Assembly: GCF_000153185.1 (NCBI RefSeq) | Contig: NZ_CH724153.1 | Location: 159,016 to 223,015 of the forward strand | Reading direction: 5' to 3' | Source: Reinekea blandensis MED297 | GTDB lineage: Bacteria; Pseudomonadota; Gammaproteobacteria; Pseudomonadales; Natronospirillaceae | Length of the DNA: 64,000 bases | Shown: positions 1 through 8,984 of the stretch, piece after piece | Numbering within the stretch: the first letter of the stretch is position 1 | Layout: each line of letters starts with the position of its first letter | Translations under genes and position numbers: made by a program | Notes under the pieces: model-generated | Database searches by the model: none | What the model was told of the DNA's origin: nothing | What the model saw: the letters and a program-made list of their open reading frames with translations, nothing else

Positions 1-911
1 TCGCCGGTCGTCAATGGCAGGAAGCTAAAGCGTCGGACTTTGGCTTTGTCATCGGTCCGCGTTTAAATGCGGCAGGCCGGTTGGATGACATGACCATTGG
101 CGTGCAGCTGCTGTTAGCGGAAAGTGACGACGAAGCCCGGTCCCTGGCGTCGGAGCTGCATGCGTTGAATACAGAACGCCGGCAGATTGAGCAATCGATG
201 GTGGCCGATGTGTCGAAGTCACTTCCGGATCTGTCCAGGACCGATAAGCGTTGCGGTATCGTTGTAACGGGCAATGATTGGCATGAAGGTGTGATTGGCA
301 TCGTGGCGTCCCGGGTGAAAGACCGGATTCACAAACCAGTGGTGGCTTTTGCCGCCGGCGACAATGGCCAATGGAAAGGATCTGCACGGTCCGTTCCGGG
401 TGTGCACATGCGTGATGCGTTGGATTGGGTGGCTAAAAAATCTGAAGGGGTCGTATTGAAGTTCGGTGGCCATGCGATGGCGGCCGGATTGACGATTGCA
501 GCTGATCGTTCAGATGAGTTTGCGGACTTGTTTGACCAAGCGGTTCAGGCGCTTGCCGAATCGGAAGCACTGACGCCACATCTGTGGTGTGACGGTGCTC
601 TGTCGGATTCTGAACTGACTTTAGATAATGCGCTGGCTCTGGAACAGGCCGGTCCATGGGGGCAGGCCTTTCCCGAGCCGTTGTTCTATGGCGAGTTCCA
701 GATCAGCGATCGACGTGTGCTTGCCGATCGGCACCTTAAAATGACCCTGCAGCAAGGCGCAGGAGAATGGCCTGCCATTGCCTTCAATGTCGAGCCATCA
801 ATCCTGAACGCTTCCGCAACACGAGTACACGGTCTTTACCAACTCAGCGTCAATCGCTTCCGCGGACAGGTCTCTGTGCAGCTTATTTTTAATAAACTGG
901 AACTGGGTTGA
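1..911 (+). CDS. recJ: RecJ single-strand exonuclease, C-terminal part
   Basis: The gene enters the window already in frame (first full codon at base 3) and ends at 911, so only about 300 C-terminal residues are present. RecJ is the 5'-3' single-strand DNA exonuclease of the DHH family, acting in RecF recombination and mismatch repair. Visible are GPRLNAAGRLDDM, the end of the catalytic DHH half, and the DHHA1 part with WHEGVIGIVASR, GSARSV and GGHAMAAG, followed by the OB-fold tail that holds ssDNA. The gene directly downstream in the same direction is prfB, the usual gammaproteobacterial order. The first half and the catalytic DHH motif lie outside the window, so intactness cannot be judged. 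Confidence 0.95.
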   Translation, partial: AGRQWQEAKASDFGFVIGPRLNAAGRLDDMTIGVQLLLAESDDEARSLASELHALNTERRQIEQSMVADVSKSLPDLSRTDKRCGIVVTGNDWHEGVIGIVASRVKDRIHKPVVAFAAGDNGQWKGSARSVPGVHMRDALDWVAKKSEGVVLKFGGHAMAAGLTIAADRSDEFADLFDQAVQALAESEALTPHLWCDGALSDSELTLDNALALEQAGPWGQAFPEPLFYGEFQISDRRVLADRHLKMTLQQGAGEWPAIAFNVEPSILNASATRVHGLYQLSVNRFRGQVSVQLIFNKLELG

Positions 912-913
912 TC

Positions 914-1180
914 TCAGGCGGGGATATCAAACCCGGGTTCAACCCAGTGCGCACGCCAGCACAGGCGTGTCAGTTCCAACTGAGTTTCAGGTGAGCGTAA
1001 CCAGTCATGACGTCGCTGCGGTGACATCCGGCAAACGCTGCCGGCACTGTGGCTGCTGGCATCCAGGAGCTGCATCAGGAGCCGATCCAAAGGTTGGCCG
1101 GACTGTTTGGCCAGCAGAGACAGTTCATCGGTCACGGGTGAAGGCAGTAAGTGCCATATTTCTCTCAGTGTCGCTTCCAT
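914..1180 (-). CDS. small conserved-looking protein of unknown function
   Basis: An 88-residue soluble protein, rich in Leu and Trp, convergent with recJ and separated from its stop by 2 bases. I chose the ATG at 1180 because GGGAGG lies a few bases upstream; the ATG 15 bases earlier would put that ribosome site inside the gene. It begins MEATLREIWHLLPSPV and has two amphipathic helical stretches, but no signal peptide, membrane segment or motif that I recognise. It occupies the space between recJ and prfB on the opposite strand. The strong ribosome site is the main reason to call it real. Confidence 0.55.
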   Translation of the reverse strand: MEATLREIWHLLPSPVTDELSLLAKQSGQPLDRLLMQLLDASSHSAGSVCRMSPQRRHDWLRSPETQLELTRLCWRAHWVEPGFDIPA

Positions 1181-1396
1181 AAGACCTCCCGTCATGCCAT
1201 TTCGATTGCCAGCTTACGCCTGGTCACCCCAATTCTGTTGACGTGCATCAAAAAAACAGCGTGCCGATCCTGCGTGACCTTTTCATGACAGTTGGCGTCT
1301 GGTCTCTACCTTCTGTAGCGCTTTTCTAGTAAAATCCCGGCCCTTTATGCAGTCGGGCCGACGTGCCCAGCAGTATCGCAACCCTAGGAGTCCAGT

Positions 1397-2492
1397 GTGG
1401 AAATTAATCCGATACGAGAACAGATTAAAGACCTGAAAGCGCGCACCGACGTGCTTAGGGGGTATCTTTGACTTCGCTAACAAGAAAGAGCGTTTAGCCG
1501 AGGTTGAGCGCGAGTTAGCCCAACCTGAAGTTTGGAATGAGCCGGAACGGGCCCAGGCTTTAGGACAAGAACGGTCATCACTGGAAAAGGTCGTTCAAAC
1601 CATCGAAAACCTCGATAGCGGCCTGTCCGATTCCACCGATTTGCTGGAAATGGCTGTCGAAGAAGACGATGAAGGCTCCGTCGCCGACGTCAGCGAAGAG
1701 CTGGCCGGATTGCAGCGGCAACTGGAAGAACTTGAGTTCAGGCGCATGTTCAGCGGTGAAATGGACCCAAGTAACGCCTATCTCGACATTCAGGCAGGTT
1801 CTGGTGGTACCGAAGCGCAGGACTGGGCTGAAATGCTGTTGCGTATGTACTTGCGCTGGGGTGAAGAAAAAGGTTTTAAAACGGAACTGATGGAAGCGTC
1901 CGCCGGCGACGTCGCGGGTATTAAATCTGCGACTGTGCGTTTTGAAGGTGAGTATGCCTTTGGTTGGTTGCGCACCGAAACCGGTGTGCATCGCTTGGTT
2001 CGGAAATCACCGTTCGATTCCGGTAACCGTCGGCATACTTCGTTTTCATCGGTCTTCGTGTCACCGGAAATCGACGACAATGTAGAAATTGAAATCAATC
2101 CGGCAGACTTGCGTATTGACGTCTATCGCGCCTCCGGTGCCGGTGGTCAGCACGTAAACCGAACCGAATCCGCTGTTCGTATTACCCACGAACCGACGGG
2201 TATCGTTACGCAGTGTCAAAACGATCGTTCGCAGCATAAGAACAAAGATCAGGCCATGAAACAGTTGAAAGCCAAACTGTATGAGCGTGAGATGCTGCAG
2301 CGTCAGGAAGCAGCGCAGCTGGTCGAGGATAACAAGTCGGACATTGGCTGGGGCAGTCAGATCCGATCCTATGTTCTGGACGATGCGCGCATTAAAGACC
2401 TGCGCACAGGGGTTGAAAACCGCAACACTCAAGCCGTGCTGGACGGGGCGCTGGACCCGTTCATTGAGGCTTCTCTTAAGCAGGGGCTTTAA
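1397..2492 (+). CDS. prfB: Peptide chain release factor 2, joined by programmed +1 frameshift
   Basis: RF2 reads UGA and UAA stops. The first part (24 codons, GTG start at 1397, TAGGAG 6 bases upstream) runs to an in-frame TGA at 1469-1471. Reading then slips +1 at CTT-T and continues from GAC at 1470 to the stop at 2492. The joined protein is 364 residues against 365 in E. coli. The SPF tripeptide that reads the stop codon (RKSPFDSG) and the GGQ peptidyl-hydrolysis loop ([16 protein letters not shown]) are both intact. It lies between recJ and lysS. Low RF2 favours the frameshift, so the protein controls its own level; that rule comes from the E. coli gene. Confidence 0.97.
1454..1472 (+). 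promoter_or_regulatory. prfB programmed +1 frameshift site
   Basis: The sequence CTTAGGGGGTATCTTTGAC holds an internal Shine-Dalgarno-like AGGGGG, the CTT slip codon and the in-frame TGA followed by C, exactly the E. coli arrangement. The ribosome slips from CTT to TTT when the UGA is read slowly. Confidence 0.95.
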
Positions 2493-2508
2493 CCCCGGCT
2501 GAAACCAA

Positions 2509-2536
2509 CCTGCAGTCTGCCTTGCCAGACTGCAGG
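2509..2536 (+). terminator. strong hairpin between prfB and lysS
   Basis: A perfect 11-bp stem (CCTGCAGTCTG paired with CAGACTGCAGG) encloses a 6-base loop, 17 bases after the prfB stop. The tract behind it (CGATTCTTTAAAAA) is poor in T, so it may be a partial terminator, a processing site or a stabilising hairpin that sets the prfB to lysS ratio. Confidence 0.55.
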
Positions 2537-2581
2537 CGATTCTTTAAAAACCATTAACAGACGAACCATTTGGAAAACATC

Positions 2582-4102
2582 ATGAGCAATCAGTCTAAAG
2601 ACGCTAACTCAACCACTCCAACCGAAGAAAACCACATCATTGCGGAACGAAAACAGAAGTTGGCTGAGTTGCAGGATAAACGGGGGATTGCCTTTCCGAA
2701 TGATTTCCGTCGCGAACACAAAGCCGGTGATCTGCAGTCTCAGTATGGGGATCTGGAAAAAGAGGCCATTGTTGAGCAAAACGTCCGCGTTGCCGTCGCT
2801 GGTCGGGTAATGCGCCGCGGTGGCCCGTTCGTGGGTGTCCGTGATGTCACCGGCAGCATTCAGTTCTACATGCCTAAGCCGTTACAGAAAGAAAGCGATG
2901 ACTGGAAACTGCTCGACATTGGTGACCTGGTGGGTGTGACCGGTACGCTGTCCAAATCCGGCAAAGGTGAACTTTACGTCAGTGTTGAAGCCATCGAAGA
3001 CATGCGTATCCTGACCAAGTCGTTGCGTCCATTGCCGGATAAGTACCATGGCCTGGCCGATCAGGAAGCCAAGTACCGACAGCGCTATGTAGATCTGATT
3101 ATCAATGATCAAACCCGCAGCGTTTTTGAAGTGCGGTCAAAGGTGGTGAGCGGTATTCGTAACTACCTGTCGTCGCGTGACTTCATGGAAGTCGAAACCC
3201 CCATGCTGCAGGTCATTCCCGGTGGTGCGACGGCGCGTCCGTTTATCACGCATCACAATGCTATGGACCGCGACCTGTACCTGCGTATCGCTCCTGAGCT
3301 CTACCTGAAGCGGCTGGTCGTTGGTGGCCTGGAGCGTGTGTTTGAAATTAACCGTTCTTATCGTAATGAAGGGGTGTCAACTCGGCACAACCCGGAGTTC
3401 ACGATGCTGGAATGGTATCAGGCTTATGCTGACTATAACGACCTGATGGACATGACCGAGGATATGCTGCGCACGGTGGCAAAAGACGCGCTGGGCACCA
3501 CAGAGATCCACTATCAAGGGCGGGATTACGATTTTGCTCAGCCGTTTGAGCGGGTCACCATGTTTGACGCCATCCTCAAGCACAACCCAGAGGTGACTGC
3601 TGAGCAGTTGAAGGATCGTGACGCGGCGGCAGCGATCGCTAAAGCGCTGGGCATTAACGTTCAGGACGGTTGGGGTCTGGGTAAACTGCAGACGGAAATC
3701 TTTGAAGAAACCGTCGAAGAGCAGCTTTTCGGCCCGGTGTTCATCACTGAGTATCCGGCGGAAGTTTCGCCTCTGGCCCGACGCAATGATGCCAACCCGG
3801 ACGTCACCGACCGATTTGAGTTTTTCCTCGGTGGCCGTGAAATCGCTAACGGTTTCTCAGAGCTGAACGACCCGATTGATCAGGCCGAACGTTTCCAGGC
3901 TCAGGTTGCGGAAAAAGACGCAGGTGATGACGAGGCGATGTTTTACGATGCCGACTATATCAATGCTCTGGAATACGGATTGCCACCCACGGCGGGTGAA
4001 GGGATTGGTATTGACCGGTTGGTGATGTTCTTAACCGATTCACCATCGATCAAAGACGTTATTCTGTTTCCGCACATGAAGCCAAAGCAGGAAGAATCGT
4101 AA
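2582..4102 (+). CDS. lysS: Lysyl-tRNA synthetase, class II
   Basis: Charges tRNA-Lys. The protein is 506 residues from the ATG at 2582 (E. coli LysS is 505). A TTG 12 bases upstream is in frame but has no better ribosome site. The N-terminal OB-fold anticodon domain covers about residues 55-145 and the class II catalytic core follows, with motif 1 near [10 protein letters not shown], motif 2 around [13 protein letters not shown] and motif 3 GIGIDRLVM near the C-terminus. It follows prfB by 89 bases, with the hairpin between them, and a strong terminator comes after. Nothing looks unusual. Confidence 0.97.
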   Translation: MSNQSKDANSTTPTEENHIIAERKQKLAELQDKRGIAFPNDFRREHKAGDLQSQYGDLEKEAIVEQNVRVAVAGRVMRRGGPFVGVRDVTGSIQFYMPKPLQKESDDWKLLDIGDLVGVTGTLSKSGKGELYVSVEAIEDMRILTKSLRPLPDKYHGLADQEAKYRQRYVDLIINDQTRSVFEVRSKVVSGIRNYLSSRDFMEVETPMLQVIPGGATARPFITHHNAMDRDLYLRIAPELYLKRLVVGGLERVFEINRSYRNEGVSTRHNPEFTMLEWYQAYADYNDLMDMTEDMLRTVAKDALGTTEIHYQGRDYDFAQPFERVTMFDAILKHNPEVTAEQLKDRDAAAAIAKALGINVQDGWGLGKLQTEIFEETVEEQLFGPVFITEYPAEVSPLARRNDANPDVTDRFEFFLGGREIANGFSELNDPIDQAERFQAQVAEKDAGDDEAMFYDADYINALEYGLPPTAGEGIGIDRLVMFLTDSPSIKDVILFPHMKPKQEES

Positions 4103-4123
4103 GGCTTGCACCGTTCATTTATG

Positions 4124-4181
4124 AAAGAGTTTGACCAGCGTCAGACTCTTTGCACTAAAAAGCGCTTTTTGCGCTTTTTTT
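4124..4181 (+). terminator. tandem terminator after lysS
   Basis: Two hairpins in series. The first pairs AAAGAGT with ACTCTTT (4124-4130 and 4145-4151), extended by TGAC with GTCA. The second pairs AAAAGCGC with GCGCTTTT at about 4157-4178 and runs into seven T residues, a standard intrinsic terminator. Confidence 0.85.
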
Positions 4182-4675
4182 GTGCATGGCGACGGGTGAA
4201 ATGGTCAGGATATTACAAAGAGTAACAAAAAAAAGTTTGCAGAATATTGCCCGTTTTTTGGAAACACGGTAAACGATTATCCCCAATTGAGCTAACGCTG
4301 TTTTAAAAGCCCATAAATGACATGCCAGTCGTAACACCACCCTGACTGAACCTGATGTAAACCTGTAACCTATTGATTTTAAAGGAATTTATGGGGTTGA
4401 TTAAAAAATGATCAATCTGTCGTTTGACTGTAAATATGCGCCTTTAATGACATATTGAGGTGCTTTTGCACAAAGTTATCCACAGAATTTGTGGACAGAC
4501 CCCGCAAACGCCGACCCAGTCCGGGTTGCCCTGATCAATGCTCGAAAGTCAAAAAAGCGACAGGGTCAACGAGCCCGTTTTAACGAGGGTCTGTTGTGCC
4601 TGTAACCGGTTCAGGTTTGGTTCATCCAGTGGGGCTAAACTGGGTGCAAATAAAGGGATATCTCAGGAGTTCCAA
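4182..4675. other. AT-rich intergenic region of about 490 bp
   Basis: No credible gene lies here. It holds the promoter region of the operon starting at 4676 and a dyad resembling two DnaA boxes at 4476-4497. The rest is AT-rich, without long repeats that I can see. Confidence 0.6.
4476..4497. promoter_or_regulatory. inverted pair of DnaA-box-like 9-mers
   Basis: TTATCCACA, a perfect match to the E. coli DnaA box, is followed after 4 bases by TTGTGGACA, whose complement TGTCCACAA is a near match. The core is a perfect dyad, TCCACA-GAATT-TGTGGA. It could be a DnaA site upstream of the operon at 4676 or simply an operator for another protein. Confidence 0.4.
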
Positions 4676-5266
4676 ATGAATCGCTTGACTCAAACCATTG
4701 GGGTTGTACTGCTCGCTTCCTGCACCGCCTTTGCCGCGGCCGATAATCGTTATAATGATCACAGTCGTGGTCGCTGGTCAGACGTTCGCGAAACCTTTTA
4801 TGTCGAGGCCCGAGTCATCAGTGCCGAGCCGTTGTATGAGACACATTGGTATTATCGCTCTCGCGGTGATTCCTACGATGGACGCTACGAGGAGCGCTGC
4901 CGCGTGCGGGATGTCGAAGTTTACCGTTCGTCCTCTTCTGCCGGACCGGCTGGCGCTATTATCGGTGGCGCCATTGGGGCTCATGTTGGCTCTAATGCCG
5001 GACGCTCTTCTGAATCGGCCATTGCCGGTGCCATTGCCGGCGGTGTCATCGGTGGCCTTATTGGCAACGAAATCGATCGCGATAACACCACCATTCATTA
5101 TCGTCAGGAACGTGAGTGCGATCGGGAATACCGATACGAGCGTCGAACACTCATTGGCTACGAGGTTCGCTACCGATACAATGGCCGCGAATTCCGAATA
5201 TTAACCGATGAGCACCCGGGCCGATACGTTCAACTCAGAGTGGAGGTTGAGCCCACTGTGCGCTAA
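4676..5266 (+). CDS. glycine-zipper outer-membrane-associated protein
   Basis: A 196-residue exported protein. The start at 4676 has AGGAG 9 bases upstream and is followed by a clean signal peptide. LLASC could be a lipobox with Cys16 as the lipid site, but cleavage after AFA is also possible. The middle carries a Gly/Ala-rich helical pair (GAIIGGAIGAHVG, then GAIAGGVIGGLIGNEID), the glycine-zipper 2TM pattern of 17-kDa surface antigen-like proteins. The rest is rich in Arg and Tyr (RYERR, YEVRYRYNGREF). It opens an operon with a PepSY-like protein and a PhoPQ-like pair, so it is probably an envelope component sensed or controlled by that pair. Confidence 0.8.
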   Translation: MNRLTQTIGVVLLASCTAFAAADNRYNDHSRGRWSDVRETFYVEARVISAEPLYETHWYYRSRGDSYDGRYEERCRVRDVEVYRSSSSAGPAGAIIGGAIGAHVGSNAGRSSESAIAGAIAGGVIGGLIGNEIDRDNTTIHYRQERECDREYRYERRTLIGYEVRYRYNGREFRILTDEHPGRYVQLRVEVEPTVR

Positions 5267-5278
5267 CGGAGGGCTTGA

Positions 5279-5608
5279 ATGTATAGAATGATCGGGGGCT
5301 TGTTGTTTACGGCGATTTTCAGCGTCTTCGTGTTTGCCGACGATCCGCCTTGGCCGGACGTTCACCCCTGCACCGGTGCCTCGATACCGCTGACGACGGA
5401 AAAAGCCGTAGTCCAGGCCATTGAGTGTCTGTATGACGGGCGGGTGGCGAAAGTGACCCGACAGAATACGGGCCGGGACGATTGGTACTATCAGCTGCGG
5501 ATACTGATTTCCGGTGGCCGGGTCAAAACGCTGGATGTCCATCCCCAAACCGGGTTGCCCCTGGACCCGCAGGAACTGGAGGCGATTAATGCGTCTTTTA
5601 ATAATTGA
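5279..5608 (+). CDS. PepSY-like periplasmic protein
   Basis: A 109-residue protein with an N-terminal signal peptide (hydrophobic residues 5-20, cleavage near VFADD). The mature part has the PepSY pattern: a helix (TEKAVVQAIECLYDGRV) followed by strands with WYYQLRILISGGRVKTLDVH and a closing helix. PepSY proteins are small periplasmic domains thought to bind peptides or modulate proteases. It starts 12 bases after the glycine-zipper gene, and its 3' end overlaps the start of the response-regulator gene by 20 bases, so the two are probably translationally coupled. PepSY genes beside two-component systems are common. Confidence 0.75.
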   Translation: MYRMIGGLLFTAIFSVFVFADDPPWPDVHPCTGASIPLTTEKAVVQAIECLYDGRVAKVTRQNTGRDDWYYQLRILISGGRVKTLDVHPQTGLPLDPQELEAINASFNN

Positions 5609-6266
5609 AGATGAACAGAGTCTGCTCGAACATCTGCAGGCGGGGTTTAAAAAAGAAGGATTTGCCGTAGACACGTCAACCAGTGGCAAGGAAGGGCTGT
5701 TTCTGGGGAAGGAAGCTGATTACGACGCCGCCATCATTGATCTTGGTTTGCCCGAGCTTGATGGTCTTGATGTGATCCGGGAACTTCGCGCTGCCGGGCA
5801 GGACTATCCGATCATTGTGTTGACCGCTCGCGGACATTGGCGCGATAAGGTCGATGGACTGGAAAGCGGAGCCGATGACTATCTGGCCAAACCCTTTATT
5901 TTTGATGAACTGCTGGCGCGCGTGAAAGCGCTGCTAAGGCGCAGCGTGGGCATGGCATCTTCCACCTTAACCATTGGTCTTTATGAGCTGGATACTTCAG
6001 CAAAAAGTGTTCGCGTGGATGGTCGGTCGGTTGAGTTAACCAGCTACGAGTACAACACGCTGGAATACCTGATGACCCATAAAAATAAAGTGGTCTCCAA
6101 GACCGAGCTGACCGAACATCTTTACGAACAGGATTATGACCGTGACAGCAATGTCATCGAGGTTTTTATCCGTCGCTTGCGTAAAAAGCTTGACCCGGAT
6201 GGCGAGCGTAACCCAATACTGACTCAGCGTGGCCTGGGTTACCGCTTCAACGCCGATGTGAACTGA
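5589..6266 (+). CDS. OmpR/PhoP-family response regulator
   Basis: A 225-residue DNA-binding regulator. The start at 5589 has GGAGG 6 bases upstream, inside the preceding gene. The receiver domain (1-115) shows the acidic pair ED7-8, phospho-acceptor Asp51 in IIDLGLPELDG, the TAR motif and Lys in LAKPF. The C-terminal winged helix covers about 128-222 (ELTSYEYNTLEYL, then VIEVFIRRLRKKL and TQRGLGYRF). It is followed 9 bases later by its sensor kinase. It resembles PhoP/QseB-type regulators. The genes upstream are likely targets, which is inference. Confidence 0.93.
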   Translation: MRLLIIEDEQSLLEHLQAGFKKEGFAVDTSTSGKEGLFLGKEADYDAAIIDLGLPELDGLDVIRELRAAGQDYPIIVLTARGHWRDKVDGLESGADDYLAKPFIFDELLARVKALLRRSVGMASSTLTIGLYELDTSAKSVRVDGRSVELTSYEYNTLEYLMTHKNKVVSKTELTEHLYEQDYDRDSNVIEVFIRRLRKKLDPDGERNPILTQRGLGYRFNADVN

Positions 6267-6275
6267 TTTCTGTTT

Positions 6276-7622
6276 ATGGTTGAGTCGCGCGCTCAGGGGT
6301 CCCTGACCCGCCGGCTGACGTTGTCAGCCGCTGCCGTATTGGTCGTCTCGCTGGGTTTGGCTGGCTTGGCTTTGGATCGCGCCTTTGTGAACAGCCAGAT
6401 GGCGGCCCAAAGTGAACGGCTTTTCCTGACCGTTTTTAATTTATTGTCTGTGGCTGAAGTCGACGGCGAGTCGCTCTCCTTACCGCGAGTGTTGCCGAAC
6501 GATCGGTTGAACTCGCCGGAAAGCGGGTTGGTTGGCTTGGTCCTGGATCGAACCCGGTCCTCGGTTTGGGAGTCGTTGTCGAGTGAGTGGTTTACCGAAG
6601 GTGGCTGGGTTCGGTCGTTGCCGAACCTGGCGCCGGGTGAAGAAGAATTTGGACAGCACAAAGACTGGGTGTACCAGCGTAACGGTTTTATCTGGGAAGG
6701 GCCTGATGGCCGCGAACTGTTTTTTGAGTTCTGGGTGCTGGAAAGCGCGGAACCTTTGAAACAGGCGGTGCAGACGTTCCGCAGCCAGCTGTGGGGCAGC
6801 CTTATCGCCGTGACCGTCATCCTGCTGATCGCCCTCACTCTGGTGGCCCGTTGGGGCTTACGGCCGCTGCGCGTCATGGCAGCAAACCTCAATCAGATCC
6901 GCTCCGGTGACGCGGCAAAACTCACCGGTGACTATCCGGTTGAACTGACCCCTTTAACCGACAGCCTCAATCAGTTGCTAGTGGCGGAGCAGGGCCAGCG
7001 TGAACGGTATCGCAAGGCCATGGGGGATCTCGCACATAGTCTGAAAACGCCACTGGCGGTGATGCGCACCATCACCGGCCCGGACGCTGAAGAAATCAGT
7101 GAGCAGGTAGCCCGCATGGACCAGATAGTGCGTTATCAACTGCAACGGGCCGTTACGGATGCGCGCAATGGGCCGGTTCTCGGCCAGCGTTGCGATCTGA
7201 CCGGCGCCGTCAGTCGTTTAGGTAAGGCGCTGGAAAAGGCGTTCATGCATGAAGATAAGGTTCTGGACATACCAGAAACCGACGAGTCCTTGTTTGTCGC
7301 CATGGACAGTAATGACGTGCTGGAAGTGATGGGCAACCTGATTGAAAACGGCTTTAAATACGGTCGCTCTGTCATCATGGTCAGCTATGAACGCACCGAA
7401 CAGCAGGTGATGGTTCATATCGACGATGACGGGCCTGGAATATCGGGTGAGGCCAGTAAGCAAATACTCACTCGCGGAAAGCGATTGGACAGTATCCAAC
7501 CCGGTCAGGGCATCGGTTTGGCCATGGTGAATGACATCCTGGACAGTTACGGCCTGGTGCTTACCATCGCAACCTCTCCATTAGGCGGGGCTCGTTTTTC
7601 ATTGTCGTTGCCGCTGGCTTAA
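6276..7622 (+). CDS. PhoQ-like sensor histidine kinase
   Basis: A 448-residue inner-membrane kinase. TM1 is about residues 15-35, followed by a periplasmic sensor domain rich in Glu and Trp (36-165), TM2 at about 170-192, a HAMP-like linker, and the dimerisation H-box DLAHSLKTPLAVMR with His254, the exact PhoQ-type sequence. The ATPase domain has the N box (LIENGFKYG), G1 (DDDGPGISG) and G2 (GQGIGLAMVNDI). Acidic stretches in the sensor domain (APGEEEFG, VAEVDGES) would fit sensing of divalent cations or cationic peptides as PhoQ does, but that is only a parallel. It is the last gene of the 4676-7622 operon. Confidence 0.92.
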   Translation: MVESRAQGSLTRRLTLSAAAVLVVSLGLAGLALDRAFVNSQMAAQSERLFLTVFNLLSVAEVDGESLSLPRVLPNDRLNSPESGLVGLVLDRTRSSVWESLSSEWFTEGGWVRSLPNLAPGEEEFGQHKDWVYQRNGFIWEGPDGRELFFEFWVLESAEPLKQAVQTFRSQLWGSLIAVTVILLIALTLVARWGLRPLRVMAANLNQIRSGDAAKLTGDYPVELTPLTDSLNQLLVAEQGQRERYRKAMGDLAHSLKTPLAVMRTITGPDAEEISEQVARMDQIVRYQLQRAVTDARNGPVLGQRCDLTGAVSRLGKALEKAFMHEDKVLDIPETDESLFVAMDSNDVLEVMGNLIENGFKYGRSVIMVSYERTEQQVMVHIDDDGPGISGEASKQILTRGKRLDSIQPGQGIGLAMVNDILDSYGLVLTIATSPLGGARFSLSLPLA

Positions 7623-7988
7623 TCAGCCAGTGTTGCCGAGAATCTGCAGCCAGTAAAAGGCATAGCCTGCCAGCGCCAGAGCCAGCAATATCAGCAGGTG
7701 GATGCGCTTGGGATCGTTTTTACGACGCGAGCGCAGTGGGGTGACGCCTAACGCGAGCAGGCTGAGCAGCGTACAGGCTCCGAGTGCAAAAGGCAGCAAG
7801 CTCACCCATCTGTTTTGCCAATGGTCGCGGATATCCAGCTCATGGTATCGGGCGATACCCGTATCCAGTTCAGGAGCGCCCAGCCAGCCAATGACCGATA
7901 CCGCGATAATCGCAAGCCAGCCAAGGCTGGCGCAGATGCGTAACATCAACAACCAGGCATCATTATTTTTGTGTCGGCGATCTTCCAC
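7623..7988 (-). CDS. small membrane protein of unknown function
   Basis: A 121-residue protein with three hydrophobic segments (about 15-37, 63-82 and 95-113) separated by charged loops, one of them KNDPKRIH. It is convergent with the sensor kinase with no intergenic base. I do not recognise a family. It lies 31 bases downstream of the YgjP-like gene on the same strand and may be co-transcribed with it. Confidence 0.65.
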   Translation of the reverse strand: MEDRRHKNNDAWLLMLRICASLGWLAIIAVSVIGWLGAPELDTGIARYHELDIRDHWQNRWVSLLPFALGACTLLSLLALGVTPLRSRRKNDPKRIHLLILLALALAGYAFYWLQILGNTG

Positions 7989-8019
7989 GGGTGCTCCTGT
8001 TTTATGGGGAATCGGGCAG

Positions 8020-8739
8020 TCAGGATTCAGCTCGATGATCCAAAGTCAGCCGATGTTCATGGCGTCTTAACCATCGGCGGTCGGCCTGGTAGTTGGGATG
8101 CAGCGCTTCGACCTGTTGCCAGAAAGCGGACGAATGGTTCAGATGCTTAAGGTGACTGACCTCATGACTGACAAGGTAATCAATAACGCGTTCAGGTGCC
8201 ATCATAATCAGCCAGTTATACTGAATGCGCCCGTCGTGCGTACAGTGGCCCCATTTGGTTTTGGTTTTGCGTAATCGAACGTCTTTCAGTTGAGACAGCA
8301 GGTTGCCTGTCTCGGCGCGTTCGCGGGTTTTTTTGGGCAGCCAGAAACGGGCCTGACTCTGATAAAAATCGGCCAGCAAGTGTAGGTTGGTCTCGGCATC
8401 ATCCGGGTCGGGCAGTGTCAGGCTCAGGCCTTCCGGAGTCAGCGACCAAGTCGGCCGCTTTTGTTGCGCTTGACGCGTGACGGCGACGTCAAAACCCATG
8501 AAGGGAATGCGGTTTGCCAGGCTGTAATCGATGCGATCCTGTGCCTTAATGGCCTGCTCATGTATCGCTTTGTTCAGCCAGCCATCACGGCTGCGCAAAA
8601 ACGCCTGCATGAACGCCGGATCGGTTCGGTAGGGGGCACGAAGTTCGATCTGTCCGGCCTGCACATGCAGGGCGATCGTTTTGCGTTTGCTGTAGCGAAC
8701 ACGGACAGTGTGTTCCTGCCAGGTCAGAGAATCGGTCAT
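8020..8739 (-). CDS. YgjP-like zinc metallopeptidase (DUF45)
   Basis: A 239-residue soluble protein. The C-terminal part shows the DUF45/YgjP signature: WGHC in KTKWGHCTHDGRIQYNW, then HEVSH (the HExxH zinc site) in LVSHEVSHLKHLNHSSAFW, with a downstream His as third ligand. The N-terminal half has the family's beta-rich start (VRVRYSKRKTIALHV). The family is related to SprT-like and M48 peptidases, and its substrate is unknown. The start overlaps the end of the upstream gene (8736-8984) by 4 bases, so translation is coupled. Function beyond the fold is not established. Confidence 0.85.
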   Translation of the reverse strand: MTDSLTWQEHTVRVRYSKRKTIALHVQAGQIELRAPYRTDPAFMQAFLRSRDGWLNKAIHEQAIKAQDRIDYSLANRIPFMGFDVAVTRQAQQKRPTWSLTPEGLSLTLPDPDDAETNLHLLADFYQSQARFWLPKKTRERAETGNLLSQLKDVRLRKTKTKWGHCTHDGRIQYNWLIMMAPERVIDYLVSHEVSHLKHLNHSSAFWQQVEALHPNYQADRRWLRRHEHRLTLDHRAES

Positions 8740-8984
8740 TGTACCGTCTTAGAGTTGGGCCCGGCCGGTCGGGTTAACGGGTCGATCAGATGTTCCAGAC
8801 CTTCGCTTTTAATCAGCAGCGCCAGCGCCATTAATGTTCCTAGCCGGTTTTCCGGAAACCCTTTTTTTGCAAACCAGAGCAAATAAGGTTCAGGCAGTTG
8901 CATCAGCGGGCGGCCTGCATATTTCCCGAAAGGCATGCTAGTGTGAGCAAGTTCGAGCAGGGCGGTAGGGTCGAGGTCGGTCAT
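8736..8984 (-). CDS. DUF3820-like small protein
   Basis: An 82-residue protein with the DUF3820 signature: MPFGKYAGRPLMQLP, then LLWFAKKGFPENRLGTLM. This family is annotated as a putative quorum-sensing-regulated virulence factor, although the core looks like a small nucleic-acid-associated module. I start it at 8984, giving TTGGAAACC upstream as a weak ribosome site. This start shares the palindrome CATG with the start of the divergent gene at 8983. It is translationally coupled to the YgjP-like gene downstream. Confidence 0.8.
   Translation of the reverse strand: MTDLDPTALLELAHTSMPFGKYAGRPLMQLPEPYLLWFAKKGFPENRLGTLMALALLIKSEGLEHLIDPLTRPAGPNSKTVQ

Noticed and set aside
4155..4340. 61-residue frame on the minus strand after lysS
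   Set aside because: It runs through the lysS terminator and lacks a ribosome site.
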